A stretch of DNA of 64,000 nucleotides from Piscicola geometra (taxonomy: Eukaryota > Annelida > Clitellata > Hirudinida > Piscicolidae): positions 1,363,931 to 1,427,930 of the forward strand of contig OX030963.1 of the NCBI GenBank assembly GCA_943735955.1, in the 5' to 3' direction. Position numbers and translations under genes: made by a program. Of this stretch, positions 23,723 through 34,218 are shown piece by piece. Within the stretch, counting starts at the first letter, position 1. Every line of letters begins with the position of its first letter. The notes beneath the pieces were generated by a model. That model was not told where the DNA came from. It searched no databases and was given only the letters and a program-made list of their open reading frames with translations.

Positions 23723-23852
23723 TGTAGCGGCCACATTGTGTACGATATGTACACAACCACTCCTAGGCGACCTTTGTCCCTAGCACCCTATATAAAGTCG
23801 TTATCGTGTAAATAAACTCTCTCTCGTGTTTCCTGAAATCCTAGTCGTAACA
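23723..23852 (+). repeat. 5' LTR (130 bp)
   Basis: Contains a TATA box (TATATAAAG at 23789-23797) and AATAAA at 23811-23816, so promoter and polyadenylation signals sit in a very short LTR. It is identical to the 3' LTR except that one CA unit is missing in the GTACACAACC stretch. Confidence 0.95.
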
Positions 23853-23854
23853 AT

Positions 23855-23871
23855 TGGTGACCACGACGTGA
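23855..23871 (+). promoter_or_regulatory. Primer-binding site, tRNA-Trp type
   Basis: TGGTGACCACGACGTGA two bases after the LTR. From memory it differs at one base from the tRNA-Trp-complementary site reported for CsRn1 (TGGTGACCCCGACGTG). The assignment to tRNA-Trp is therefore likely but not certain. Confidence 0.65.
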
Positions 23872-24694
23872 TGGAAGATATTTTTTTTAAAGTTACGTCA
23901 GAGGAGGAGACAAGGGCAGAGCAGACGCCGCAAGTAAGCTCTCTTAGCTTACCCGTTTTTTCACAGCCAACCCAAGACTCTGGTTCTGCCACGTGGAAGC
24001 AATATTCCACACGCGCAAAGTGACAGCAGGCCTTACAAAGTACTCGTATGTGGTTGAGCACATACCTTTCCATGTTGCCGAACAGGTTCAAGACCTACTC
24101 GTGGAGGTGCCGTCGTCGTCGCCATACGAGACGCTGAAAAAGGCAATTCTTTACAGGTGCTGCCAGTCTGAGGCAAGCATGCTGAGAGCGTTATTTGGCG
24201 ACCTGCAACCAGACGGCAGGCAACCCTCCCAGCTGCTTCGCCACATGAAGACCCTGCTGGGCAGCAACCAAATGGACGAAGCCATCTTAAAGCAGCTATG
24301 GTTCGACAAAATGCCCACTCAGATTAAACCAATCCTGGCGGCTTCAATGAGCATCCCACTGGCAGAACTGGCGTTACTAGCAGACAGGATGGTGGAACTT
24401 CAACCAACCACCATCACACAAGTCTCAACGCCAACTCCACAAGCTTCAGCTCAAACCATGCCGGAGATACATACGTGGCTTCAACAAATCACCATAAGTA
24501 TGGCCACTTTAGCTGCTAACCAGAATCAACCACGAGGAAGAATTCGTTCAAACAGCCGACACAATTCACCTCGTTCCAGAAGCCCCAACACCACGTCAGG
24601 CATGTGCTGGTATCACCAGACTTTTGGGAAACAGGCACGAAAATGCACACCACCATGCACTTTCGCTCATTTAAAAGGCAGGGCCGGACAGTAG
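23871..24694 (+). pseudogene. gag: Gag polyprotein, one internal frameshift
   Basis: ATG at 23871 directly follows the primer site. This frame runs to a TGA at 24021-24023, while the conserved gag body (PRLWFCHVEAIFH onward) is in the -1 frame and runs to the TAG at 24692-24694. The two join at the T6 run 23956-23961, so a base has probably been lost or gained there. The C-terminus carries [18 protein letters not shown], the CHCC motif (C-x2-H-x9-C-x3-C) that replaces the usual CCHC knuckle in CsRn1 elements. Apart from this break, gag looks intact. Confidence 0.85.
24670..24676 (+). promoter_or_regulatory. -1 ribosomal frameshift heptamer (gag-pol)
   Basis: T TTA AAA, read in the gag frame as ..CAT TTA AAA GGC.., fits the X XXY YYZ rule. 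It lies 15 nt before the gag stop, and slipping -1 enters the open pol frame at 24676. Pol has no other obvious start. A downstream stimulatory structure was not evaluated. Confidence 0.75.
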
Positions 24695-27600
24695 GAGCGA
24701 CGTCTGTCCACGGCCAACAAAATAAGAGTCGTCTATTATTCATAAGAGACGCATGCAACAACCTCACGTTCCTAATCGACACTGGTGCAGAAGTAAGCGT
24801 CATTCCTCCACCAGCTAATCATTCTCTCACCCCATCATCGTTCACGCTTCATGCAGCAAACAACTCCATCATCAAAACGTATGGACAGAAATCCCTGACG
24901 GTCAACCTCGGTTTACGCAGGCAGTTTCCCTGGATTTTTCTCGTAGCCGACGTCAAGAAACCCATCATCGGAGCGGATTTTCTGTCTCATTTCAGTCTGG
25001 GGGTGGACATGTCTCGCCAACGCCTGGTGGACAACACAACATCCTTGGCTATCATTGGGTCAATCTCCAAGTCAGTGCCGACACAGATTCGAGTTGCAAG
25101 GTCATCTGTTGAGGCAGTAGCAAGACTTCTAGAGAGATACCCAACCATCAGCCGACCATCGAATTACAACGAGGAGGTGCAACACATGACGAGGCACAGC
25201 ATAATCACCGAAGGACCTTCTACGTTTCAAAAGCCACGCCGTCTGTCACCGGAGAAGTTGAAGCTGGCGAAAGCGGAGTTTGATCACATGATCCAACTGG
25301 GCATACTAAGACCTTCATCAAGCCCGTGGTCTTCGCCGCTACACTTGGTACCGAAGTCGTCTGGAGATTGGAGGCCATGCGGTGACTACCGTGCGTTGAA
25401 CAACAATACCATTCCAGACAGGTATCTAGTGCCTCATCTTCACGATTTTACTAACAACCTCGTCAACTGCAACATCTTCTCGCGAATTGACTTGGTGAGA
25501 GCCTTCCACCACATTCCAATCGCAGAAGAAGACATTCAGAAAACCGCCATTACAACACCTTTCGGATTGTATGAGTTTGTTCGTCTTCCCTTTGGTCTAA
25601 GGAACGCGGCTCAAACCTTCCAACGGTTCATGGACGAAGTTCTCAGAGGTTTGACTTATGCTTTTGTGTACATCGACGATGTACTGATCGCTAGCACCTC
25701 TCTAGAAGAACATCTCCTTCATCTCGAGGAAGTATTCAGAAGATTCAGCAAATTCAACCTCACCATCAACGTCGACAAGTGTGAATTTGCCGTACCATCT
25801 ACCAACTTCCTTGGACACCACCTCAACAAAGACGGAATCAGACCTCTTCCCAACAGAATCCAAGCAATCCTGGAGTACAAACAACCGCAAAGCATCAATC
25901 AACTGCAACGGTTTATAGGAATGGTTAATTTCTACAGGCGTTTCATTCCTCATTGCTCCAGTTTATTGGCACCGTTAACAGATGTTCTCAGAAAGAAGCC
26001 ATCTACAAAAACCCTTTGCTTGACTGATGCTCAAACTCAAGCCTTCAATCAGACGAAAGAAGCTCTTCAGAATGCCACAAGCTTGGGTTTCATTGATGAT
26101 AGATGGGAGCTGCAACTTCTAACTGACGCTTCTGACGTAGCAGCAGGAGCAGTTCTCGAGCAGGTACAAAAAGGTAAGCGTCAACCTTTAGCGTTTTTCT
26201 CGCAAAAGTTTCATCCTGCCCAGACGAGGTATAGTACTTTTGGCCGAGAGTTACTTGCAATCTATCAAGCCATCAAGCACTTTCAACACTTCCTTGAAGG
26301 TCGTCAGTTTACCATCTTCACTGATCATAAGCCACTCACCTTTGCTCTCAGGACCAACACAAGCCGCCACTCACCGAGAGAAGCCAGGCATTTAGACTTC
26401 ATCTCACAGTTCTCTGCTGAGATCAAACACATCAAGGGAACAGACAATGTAGTTGCAGATGCACTTTCTCGGACTGAGGCTAACGCGATAACAGTTATCG
26501 ATATGCAAGAAATTGCCAAGCACCAGTCTTCAGATTTATCGATACGTCTCAAACCGACATCTTTGCAGCTCGAAGAGATTCCTCTTCCTTTCAACCAAGG
26601 CAACATCTGGGTAGACACGTCAACAGGAGTTTCCAGACCTTTCGTCCCAGAGCAACTCAGATACAAGGTCTTTTCAGCTTTGCATTCTTTATCTCATCCA
26701 GGTGTGACAGCTACGTCAAAATTGATTCGGCAACGGTTTGTATGGCCAAACATGGATAAGAACATCAGGACATGGTGCAGAGAATGTCTTCCATGTCAGA
26801 AAAATAAAGTACATCGCCACACCATCACAGCTCCGTCCAAATTTACATTGCCGAAATGCCGTTTCCAACACGTTCACATCGACCTGGTGGGACCTCTTCT
26901 TGCGTCTGAAGGGTTCACTCACATTCTAACCTGCGTTGATCGATTCACAAGATGGCCCGTAGCTATCCCTATCAGCGACACCTCGACAGAAACCATCCTA
27001 AAGAACTTCATGGCCGGATGGGTCTCGAATTTTGGTGTTCCCGAGACCATCACAACAGATAGAGGCAGCCAATTTTCGTCTCGCCTTTTCTATCAGATGA
27101 GCAAGTTGCTGGGTATACATCATGTGAGAACAACTGCATACCATCCTGCAGCCAACGGTATGGTCGAGCGTTTCCATCGGCAACTAAAGTCCTCCCTTGC
27201 GGCACACCCTTCAGCTGGTGGATGGATGGAGTCCTTGCCTGTAGTGCTCTTGGGAATCCGGTCATCGGTGAAGGAGGATCTCAAATGTTCACCAGCAGAA
27301 CTTGTTTATGGAACGGCATTGAGACTGCCCGGTGAGTGCTCGTCCAGCAACAATTCCACTCCCGACATTACAAGTTATGTCTCGCGTTTGAAGGATCAGA
27401 TGAACAAAATAAAAGCAGAGCCACCAAGGGAGCAACAAACTACAAGCTACATCCCAAAAGACCTTCTAACCACACCAAAAGTTTTCGTTCGTGTGGACTC
27501 GCATAGACAACCGCTTCAGTCTCCATACGAGGGTCCGTACGTCGTTTTGGAAAGAAGGGCAAAATATTTTGTCCTAGAAAAGAACGGGCGTAGAGACGCC

Positions 27601-27837
27601 GTCTCAATCGACAGACTAAAACCCGCATTTCTTTCACCACCACCAACGATGTCCTCATCAAAGACAACAGCAACAACCTCAACAACAACACCCTTCAAGT
27701 TAGCATCAACAACAATAACAGCAACACCAACAACAACGACTACCAACTCATCGAATACTCAACAGCCACCTCCAATCCACACTAGGTCCGGCAGAAGGGT
27801 GCATTGGCCAAAGAATTTGGCAGATTACACAACGTGA
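24676..27837 (+). CDS. pol: Pol polyprotein: protease, RT, RNase H, integrase
   Basis: Open from before 24604 to the TGA at 27835-27837. Protease active site DTGAEVS at 24778. Reverse transcriptase has the YIDD box at 25669-25680. RNase H has TDASD at about 26121. Integrase has an HHCC zinc region (H..H in [11 protein letters not shown] in CRECLPCQ, about 26680-26800). Its catalytic D (IDLVGP, 26881), D (TTDRGSQ, 27058) and E (MVERFH, 27166) have 35 residues between the last two. The C-terminus is a Thr/Ser-rich linker ending [18 protein letters not shown]. All catalytic residues are present and I see no internal stop. Confidence 0.93.
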   Translation, partial: RQGRTVGATSVHGQQNKSRLLFIRDACNNLTFLIDTGAEVSVIPPPANHSLTPSSFTLHAANNSIIKTYGQKSLTVNLGLRRQFPWIFLVADVKKPIIGADFLSHFSLGVDMSRQRLVDNTTSLAIIGSISKSVPTQIRVARSSVEAVARLLERYPTISRPSNYNEEVQHMTRHSIITEGPSTFQKPRRLSPEKLKLAKAEFDHMIQLGILRPSSSPWSSPLHLVPKSSGDWRPCGDYRALNNNTIPDRYLVPHLHDFTNNLVNCNIFSRIDLVRAFHHIPIAEEDIQKTAITTPFGLYEFVRLPFGLRNAAQTFQRFMDEVLRGLTYAFVYIDDVLIASTSLEEHLLHLEEVFRRFSKFNLTINVDKCEFAVPSTNFLGHHLNKDGIRPLPNRIQAILEYKQPQSINQLQRFIGMVNFYRRFIPHCSSLLAPLTDVLRKKPSTKTLCLTDAQTQAFNQTKEALQNATSLGFIDDRWELQLLTDASDVAAGAVLEQVQKGKRQPLAFFSQKFHPAQTRYSTFGRELLAIYQAIKHFQHFLEGRQFTIFTDHKPLTFALRTNTSRHSPREARHLDFISQFSAEIKHIKGTDNVVADALSRTEANAITVIDMQEIAKHQSSDLSIRLKPTSLQLEEIPLPFNQGNIWVDTSTGVSRPFVPEQLRYKVFSALHSLSHPGVTATSKLIRQRFVWPNMDKNIRTWCRECLPCQKNKVHRHTITAPSKFTLPKCRFQHVHIDLVGPLLASEGFTHILTCVDRFTRWPVAIPISDTSTETILKNFMAGWVSNFGVPETITTDRGSQFSSRLFYQMSKLLGIHHVRTTAYHPAANGMVERFHRQLKSSLAAHPSAGGWMESLPVVLLGIRSSVKEDLKCSPAELVYGTALRLPGECSSSNNSTPDITSYVSRLKDQMNKIKAEPPREQQTTSYIPKDLLTTPKVFVRVDSHRQPLQSPYEGPYVVLERRAKYFVLEKNGRRDAVSIDRLKPAFLSPPPTMSSSKTTATTSTTTPFKLASTTITATPTTTTTNSSNTQQPPPIHTRSGRRVHWPKNLADYTT

Positions 27838-27978
27838 CTCATTGACGCCTTGTCTATCAACCGCCCATCAACCAATCGTGCTAACTAAGTCTTCATCATC
27901 ATTTTCAGAATTTCTCCGTCGTCAGCTTCGTTTTATCTTGCGTCATCACTTGATTCTTTGAGTTCACAAAGGGCTGCG

Positions 27979-28087
27979 ACATGCACCACTGCAACATGCA
28001 CCACTGCAACATGCACCACTGCAACATGCACCACTGCAACATGCACTACTGCAACATGCACCACTGCAACATGCACTACTGCAACAA
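27979..28087 (+). repeat. 15-bp minisatellite in the retrotransposon 3' region
   Basis: About seven copies of ATGCACCACTGCAAC between the pol stop and the 3' LTR, with ACTACT variants in two units. Open in several frames but not homologous to any gag/pol domain. Confidence 0.93.
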
Positions 28088-28157
28088 CAACTATTGCACC
28101 AACAAAATTCACAACTTGACAATATTTTGTTTGCTTCTTCGTTCGCCAGTACTCTCT

Positions 28158-28168
28158 GGTGGGGGAGT
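28158..28168 (+). promoter_or_regulatory. Polypurine tract
   Basis: GGTGGGGGAG-type purine run ending 3-4 bp before the 3' LTR, the expected plus-strand primer. Confidence 0.6.
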
Positions 28169-28170
28169 AT

Positions 28171-28302
28171 TGTAGCGGCCACATTGTGTACGATATGTAC
28201 ACACAACCACTCCTAGGCGACCTTTGTCCCTAGCACCCTATATAAAGTCGTTATCGTGTAAATAAACTCTCTCTCGTGTTTCCTGAAATCCTAGTCGTAA
28301 CA
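28171..28302 (+). repeat. 3' LTR (132 bp)
   Basis: Same as the 5' LTR but with one more CA unit. TATA and AATAAA (28261-28266) are conserved. Confidence 0.95.
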
Positions 28303-28479
28303 TCCCAAAACTTCAGCTAAACTTAGACAATATATATGTTCCTTTTTTAAAAAGTTTTTTAACTCTAGAACTTTTAAATATAGGCCATTGCTTATAAAAA
28401 CAACTTTTTTCAAACTTTTATTTTTTATATCAATACATGTGAGGCCAAGCTTCTGACAGATTGGGCCAGGAAATTCCAT
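28303..28479 (-). pseudogene. Transposon coding remnant, right of LTR insertion
   Basis: About 58 codons starting MEFPGPICQKLG and running to the LTR junction. Without the LTR, the frame would run across the insertion point for about 26 more codons to a stop. No domain recognised. The ATG at 28479 is the first in frame. Confidence 0.35.
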
Positions 28480-29329
28480 TTGAAGACAACTGTATTTTAA
28501 AGTTTAAAAAATTATCATTTGTAAAGTTGTTACGCTCAAATGGCTTAATTTATTATTATGGACTCTAAGCTATGAATATCATAAGAACCAATAAAATGAA
28601 TGTAAATAAATCAAACTAAAAAAAATAATCCAACCAAGAATAACTATGAATTTTTAAATAATATAGAAATTTAGCATTTAAACGGCGATAACTTTTCAAC
28701 AGACGATATAAAAGCAAAAACTTAGTTGTGATGCGCTTTTCATTTAATAAAATGCTATACGTATGATTTGTATTTTATAAATCAGAAACGGAGGAGCACT
28801 TTTTTTCAATGAAGTTAATATCATTTAAAAGATTAGGAAATGTACTTTCAGAACTTATTTGCTAGATTTTAATTATATTTTTAAAAGTAGTTTAAAATTC
28901 AAAGTGAAAATTTTAAAGTTTATTTTCTTGTTTAATTATTTGAGAAATAATTTTCTAGCATTCGGTTTGAAGTAGGAAATTTAAATACGATTTTAATGAT
29001 ATATCATTCATTTATATACATTATATTTTGATTTCTGAATTTGAAAAATGAACAAGTAGGTGTCGATTCAAAAAGTCCAGATGACACAGCGTAAAGTTGA
29101 CTTGATATGATATTCAGTTTTAAATATTGGTTTTTTAAGCTTAGTTAATAAAATTTTACTTTTTATTTAATTTTTTAAATGAAAAAATGGTTAAACTTTC
29201 ATTTAATTAGAATTTGAATTTTATTTAAAAGCTAGAACCTTTAATAAAAGCAATTTATTGTGCTGATTGCACATATTAACGAAATTCGCCACTTTTAGCT
29301 CATTTGCATATCGTTCGTGGCGGTTGCTA

Positions 29330-29337
29330 GTTATACT
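29330..29337 (+). repeat. Right target-site duplication of DNA transposon
   Basis: GTTATACT, identical to 22276-22283 and immediately outside the right terminal inverted repeat. Confidence 0.8.
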
Positions 29338-30715
29338 AGACCACTCCACTATAACTTATAGTCTATAAGGTTATGATGTGCTAGAAATCATAAGATAGTG
29401 AAGGATAAACGGGCTGTTTCTGGTGGAAGCTTGACATGATCCTGAGTCAGTCTGTATCAGACGACTGTGGCAGGAAAAATCAAAAACTAAACTCTCCAAT
29501 ACAGTGAACAATAAAAACATTTTTAAACTCTTGTTTTGATGCGTATATAATCGTCAAACATGGCATGAAAAACCATTTTTACATAGTAATACATTGTGAG
29601 TATGTGTAGTTATAGTAATAGCTGTCTAAAACAAAACTATTCATTGCTTACTTGAATATTCATATAAAAAAAGTTTAAAATTTGTTTTAAAGTAGGAAAG
29701 AGATGGTCCAGACCCCAAGACCTCCCAGGAACGTCCATGCTGGGTAACCCCCCCCCCCCCAAGATTTGCGAAGGGTCGCCGCCCCTGGTAGATAAAGAGG
29801 GGTTAAATAATTTACTTTAAGAATAAATAACTGCACTTCTTTTACATATCATTAAAATTGTATTAAAAACCTAAAAAACACTTTTTTTATTTTCAAAAAA
29901 ATCTCATACTCAATACAAAGCTAGTATAATATTAATTAAAATAAATTTACTTAGAATTAAACAAAATAAATCAAGGAATACAAATCGTTCAATGACATTA
30001 TAATATCAACAATGAATGATATTCATTTGAAAATACTAAGACATGCAGTAAACATTTCGCCAATGCGATTATGAGGGTGTTAGGCTGCATCTCGAGAGTA
30101 ACAATGCAAACATTCATCAACTTCACTGTAACAACGACGTTTTGACAAATAGCATTAATCTTTGACTGTTTGATCGATTCGCCGAGTCTTTTATTGCAGT
30201 TTTATTGCCGTAATTCTCGATAAACTAGTTGGCGTTGTTCGCATAAAATAGAATTATACGAAATAATAAAATTTTAATGAAAAGAGAAAAGGTATTTATG
30301 ATTGATTTATGAATGCAATTATACTAGTTGAAACAATGTTATGAACAAATGAAAATTGGAAACTTTCTAGCTACTAGGACATCTTTTCATTGCATACTGT
30401 TCGAAAAGTGATAAATGAACAGGTTCAAATAAATGAGACCTTGAAAAAAATGGATCTTTAAAATATAAACCATCCAAAATAGTCTTTAGGAAAAAGGCAA
30501 ATTTGGCTGACATTTTTTTCTTTCTCCCTAATGGGTTACTAGAGCATCAGTTGCACCAAAACCCAGAACCATAAGACGTTGGTCAAGTCAAAAAACGTTA
30601 CACACTTGGCTGCCCGTTCACCTAACTTTGTCCCTAATCCAGAAAGAAAAAGTTTTACGCTGAGAAGAGCAAATGGATGAAAAAAAAATAAACAAAAAAT
30701 AACAGATTGGGATTT
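29338..30715. other. Gene-poor spacer after the transposon nest
   Basis: AT-rich, with a run of 14 C near 29747. A palindromic CTATAACTTATAG-type motif at 29347-29368 recurs with one change at 33593-33614. No coding frame or RNA gene recognised. It should hold the 3' UTR of the GALNT gene. Confidence 0.4.
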
Positions 30716-33548
30716 TTATTCTTGTTTGATAACAGTCGAAAAATGGTCCCAGTCATAATTGAAATCAAATTTATACGTCCATCTCCACTTTTGGAAACGG
30801 TCGTCTTGGTGACATTCGAGTAATTGGGGCATTTGTTGGTTGTAGTGGATGGCAATTTGATTAGTTACTTGTGTCACGCATAATCGCGTCATTTTGCTGT
30901 TTGCAGATGCTTGAAAATCGACAAACATTGTTCCTTCGACTTCGCTGTGCCTTTTCACGTCCCACATTTGCAACGGGTATGTTCCGTTAAGTCTGCAGGA
31001 GCCGAGTCTTAGAAGTCCATACTCATCCACCAGCACACAACGATTCTTAAAGACCATTCTACGTGCGGTATCAATATAGAAAATATTCTTCGGTAGCAAG
31101 CGGTGGAAATAACAGAAAGACGTTAGTCCGATGTAACCTTTCGGGGTGACGTACAAACATAACTCGGACTGTAGATTGAAAACTTCGCCATAAAAGACCG
31201 CGTTCATGGGAGGTTTGGGGATTTCCGGAATGATATTCTCCATGAACCAGTCAAAGCCCTTGCAATTCAGATTCTTTTTCAGAATCTTTCGTTTCATCAA
31301 AGACGCTTTTTCTTCTTCCGTGAAGGAGATATGCTTTGTTGGCCAGCTGAAGGTGGAAGCCAGAAAGAACTTTTTCCAATCGTCCATCCACAGCTCCGCC
31401 ACTCTCATTTGGTTTTTTTGCACAATTTGTTCTCTGTGCCCGTCAAAAGAGTAGGCAAAAGGCTTGAACACGTGGGCTACCCGGGAGCAAGGATGGTTCA
31501 GAACCTAAAAGTTAATTGATTAAAATAAATTAAAATGAATTAATATATTATTTTAAATTATTATAATTAAATAGGTAATAATTACGCATTAAACCATCTT
31601 ATAGAAACCCTGAGCCAAACCTCCACTCACCTGTCCGCCACACAACCATCCTCTGAATCCTAACTCAATATTCTCAGCTCCCCAAATCTTCATATCATCA
31701 TCAAAACCACCAATCGATTGGAAATAGTCTTTTCTCACGGCAAATGCACATCCCACCAAGGTTGCAGTGCGATGTGCCGTGAATTCATGCTGGTAATTGA
31801 CCCTTTTAGCCTCGTGGCTTGGCATTTCCATCCACACATACCTTAGTTGGGGTTTGAAAGTGTCAATTAATGACTTATAACGGAGTAAAATAAACATAAG
31901 ATTATGTCGGATTATCTGGTAATTTCGCGTAGATTAGTGATAAGAATATTATTTTTTTAGTTTTTACGTTTATATACAAGTATTAAAAGTTATGAAATAT
32001 AAGATAAACCATATTATTATCTTTTTTATAAATTTGCTATCCAAGCCCACCACCCATCCACCTTAAGTCCCAGCTGAAGCCACCTCTGGGCACGGGTCCA
32101 TGGTTTCCCAGGTACTCCAAGCTGAAGCGCTCAATCTGATCCACATTCGGCTGGATGATCGTGCGTGGATTCTTCCTTATTTCCTCCAACAACGGCTCGG
32201 CCCATTGGACATTCGCCTCAGTGTGGGCGTCTTGGAACATGACCACATCGGCGGTGACCCGACTTGCTCCGGTCATTCTCGCTCGAACCAGGCCACTGCG
32301 TCTCTTCATGCGAATTAGTTGAACCTTCTTCGGTAGCAGTTTAATGTATTGCTCCAGTGGCTCTTGCAGGTCTGCGTTGATGCTATGGTCGTCTACTATG
32401 ATTATCTTGGGGTTGGGAGAAGGTTAGGGGATGGTTTTGGGGGTTTCGAAGTGAGTTAGGGAAAGGTTGAGAGTGATTTTTGAGCTTGAGAGTGGGTTAG
32501 GAGAAAGTTGATGGTGATTTGGGATATTTGGAAATGAGTTAGGTGAAGTTTGGGTGTGATTTTATGGTCTTTGGTGAAGGTTTAATGGTGGCTTGCAGTG
32601 AAGATTTGTGTATTGCTTGTTTAAGGTTGTTTCGGTTGTTAATGGCTTCCTTTGACAATTGAGCGAAACATTTGATCGCAGTCATTATAAATCGATATAT
32701 CAGACCACACATCAAAAGCCCCATTCACAATCTTCATACACGCACACGCCAACCAAACACACACGCACGCACACATATATTGACATATTTGTGTTTCGTG
32801 TACGTGTATGCATTTGTGTCATGCTTACCCGAGTGAGAAAAAATTATTCAAGAATGAAGGATTAAGTTGCGGATTAGTCTCTGTTTAGGTGATTAGGATT
32901 GGCGAGTGGTGGTTATCTTGATTTTATCTTCTTTCAGCGCCAAGACAATGCCAAGACGGCTGGAGACAGTTTTGAAAGCAGTCGATGCTCAAGAGATTGA
33001 CACAGAGGATTTATTAGGATATAATGTTAACTATGATAGACTGCGACTGACAATGAAGAAGTGCAAAAGTAAAAAAGATAATGAATTATTATTTTAAAAA
33101 ATCAAACCTCTTTCAACAGTTTCTCTGGAGTTCGTCGTAGGATGCTGTGGATTGTGCGTAATATCATGGAAAGAGCGTCATTGTGAAAGGGGATAACGAC
33201 AGAGATGGTTGGGAGGCTGGAGACAGGGTAATCTTTGCGGCAGTTGGGGTGGCGTACGTCAGGGATGTCCCTATCAAGGGGGGTGTGCTCACTGAGGGTG
33301 ACATTGATGTTGTAGGTGTGGTCTGGTGGACGGTTCAACCCATTGAAAATTTGCTTCTGGAATTGGGATAGTTTTTCTAGTCGTAGTTGTTCTTCCAGTG
33401 AAAGTTCTTGTGCTTCTAGGGAACCTTCTGGGTTTTCCATTTTTGAGAGGCGGTTTGTGAGGAAGATTAGGATGGTTGTGGTGGCGCTGAATACCAAGAT
33501 GATATCTAGCAGCTTGCGAAGCACATAGCCTGACTTCTTAAGCGTCAT
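30716..33548 (-). CDS. GALNT: Polypeptide N-acetylgalactosaminyltransferase (GALNT)
   Basis: Golgi type II membrane enzyme that starts mucin-type O-glycosylation by moving GalNAc from UDP-GalNAc to Ser/Thr. Exons 33548-33108, 32405-32062, 31841-31631 and 31504-30716 are in phase and give 594 residues, normal for the family. There is a short cytoplasmic N-terminus and one TM helix (about residues 13-31). Next is the GT-A catalytic domain with SVVIPFHNDALSMILRTIHS, IIIVDDHS and the metal-binding D-x-H (DAH, about residues 206-208). The Gal/GalNAc-T motif follows as DMKIWGAENIELGFRGWLCGG. Last is a C-terminal ricin-type lectin domain with QMW and QKW. The usual DSH is DAH here, a tolerated variant. 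The family member number cannot be told. The start is the first ATG upstream of the TM helix. Confidence 0.93.
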
Positions 33549-34218
33549 GGTTGTCTTGTCAATACATAAAGTTTACAAAAAGCAGCAGAACGCACTATAA
33601 GTTATAGTCTATAATCTATTATTTTAAGCAAGTTTTTAATTTTCTAAAATCAATTTTGTTAATTAATTGTAAAATATTTTTTAATAAAATAGTCAATCGA
33701 TAGATTATATTGCAAAATCACAAGCACGAAAACCTGAAAGTTAAAACAAGGCCCAAATGCCAAGTCTCTTGTAGCAAACACTATTGAATTTTCTAGAAAA
33801 CCTTTCGAAACAATTCAGGATTTTCTTATATATATAACACGAGCATTCTATTGTTAAATCTACTCAGCTCTCACTCCATTCTCTCGGAGCAGAACAATAA
33901 GACGCCATTGGGATTATAGCAAATACGCGTTGACGTTTCTACTACATGACCCTATTATTAATTATTGTTTAAATGACATGATAATTTATAGGTAATTATA
34001 TTTTTAATCTTCATAAGCTGTAAATAGCTGGTTAAGCTATTGTTGTCTACGTGACTCGTGAGTTTGAAATGTTTATTAACGCATAAAAGGCGATTTATAA
34101 TGAGAAAAAGGATGTTGGAAAAGCATAAAATTCACAAAATATTGAATTACTGATGAATTAAATAAGAAAACGAATAAAAATATAATTTGAAAACATAAAA
34201 CTGTCCCATAACACCAAA
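33549..34218. other. Intergenic between GALNT and TFIIB
   Basis: AT-rich spacer holding the GALNT promoter and TFIIB 3' UTR. Contains the 33593-33614 palindromic motif 45 bp upstream of the GALNT ATG. Nothing else recognised. Confidence 0.4.

Larger units (their letters stand above)
23723..28302 (+). mobile_element. CsRn1-like Ty3/gypsy LTR retrotransposon
   Basis: 4580 bp bounded by LTRs that begin TG and end CA, with a 4-bp target duplication TCCC (23719-23722 and 28303-28306). Order: LTR, primer site, gag, pol (protease, RT, RNase H, integrase), purine tract, LTR. The CHCC-type gag motif, the primer-site sequence and the 4-bp duplication together point to the CsRn1 clade known from trematodes and insects. 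The LTRs differ only by a 2-bp indel, so insertion is recent. It lies inside the DNA transposon, so it is younger than it. Confidence 0.93.
22284..29329 (-). mobile_element. DNA transposon with TIRs and 8-bp TSD, split by an LTR element
   Basis: Terminal inverted repeats of 16 bp match perfectly: TAGCAACCGCCACGAA at 22284-22299 and its complement at 29314-29329. They are flanked by the direct repeat GTTATACT at 22276-22283 and 29330-29337, an 8-bp target duplication. Removing the LTR insertion leaves about 2.46 kb. An 8-bp duplication fits P, hAT or some MULE elements; the superfamily is not decided. Minus-strand coding remnants (coiled-coil rich) lie at 22847-23437, 23490-23722 and 28303-28479. 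No DDE catalytic core was recognised, so this copy is probably defective or internally deleted. Confidence 0.8.

Noticed and set aside
27979..28087. CRISPR-like array
   Set aside because: Units are contiguous 15-bp tandem repeats without unique spacers, in a eukaryotic retrotransposon. No CRISPR array exists in the window.
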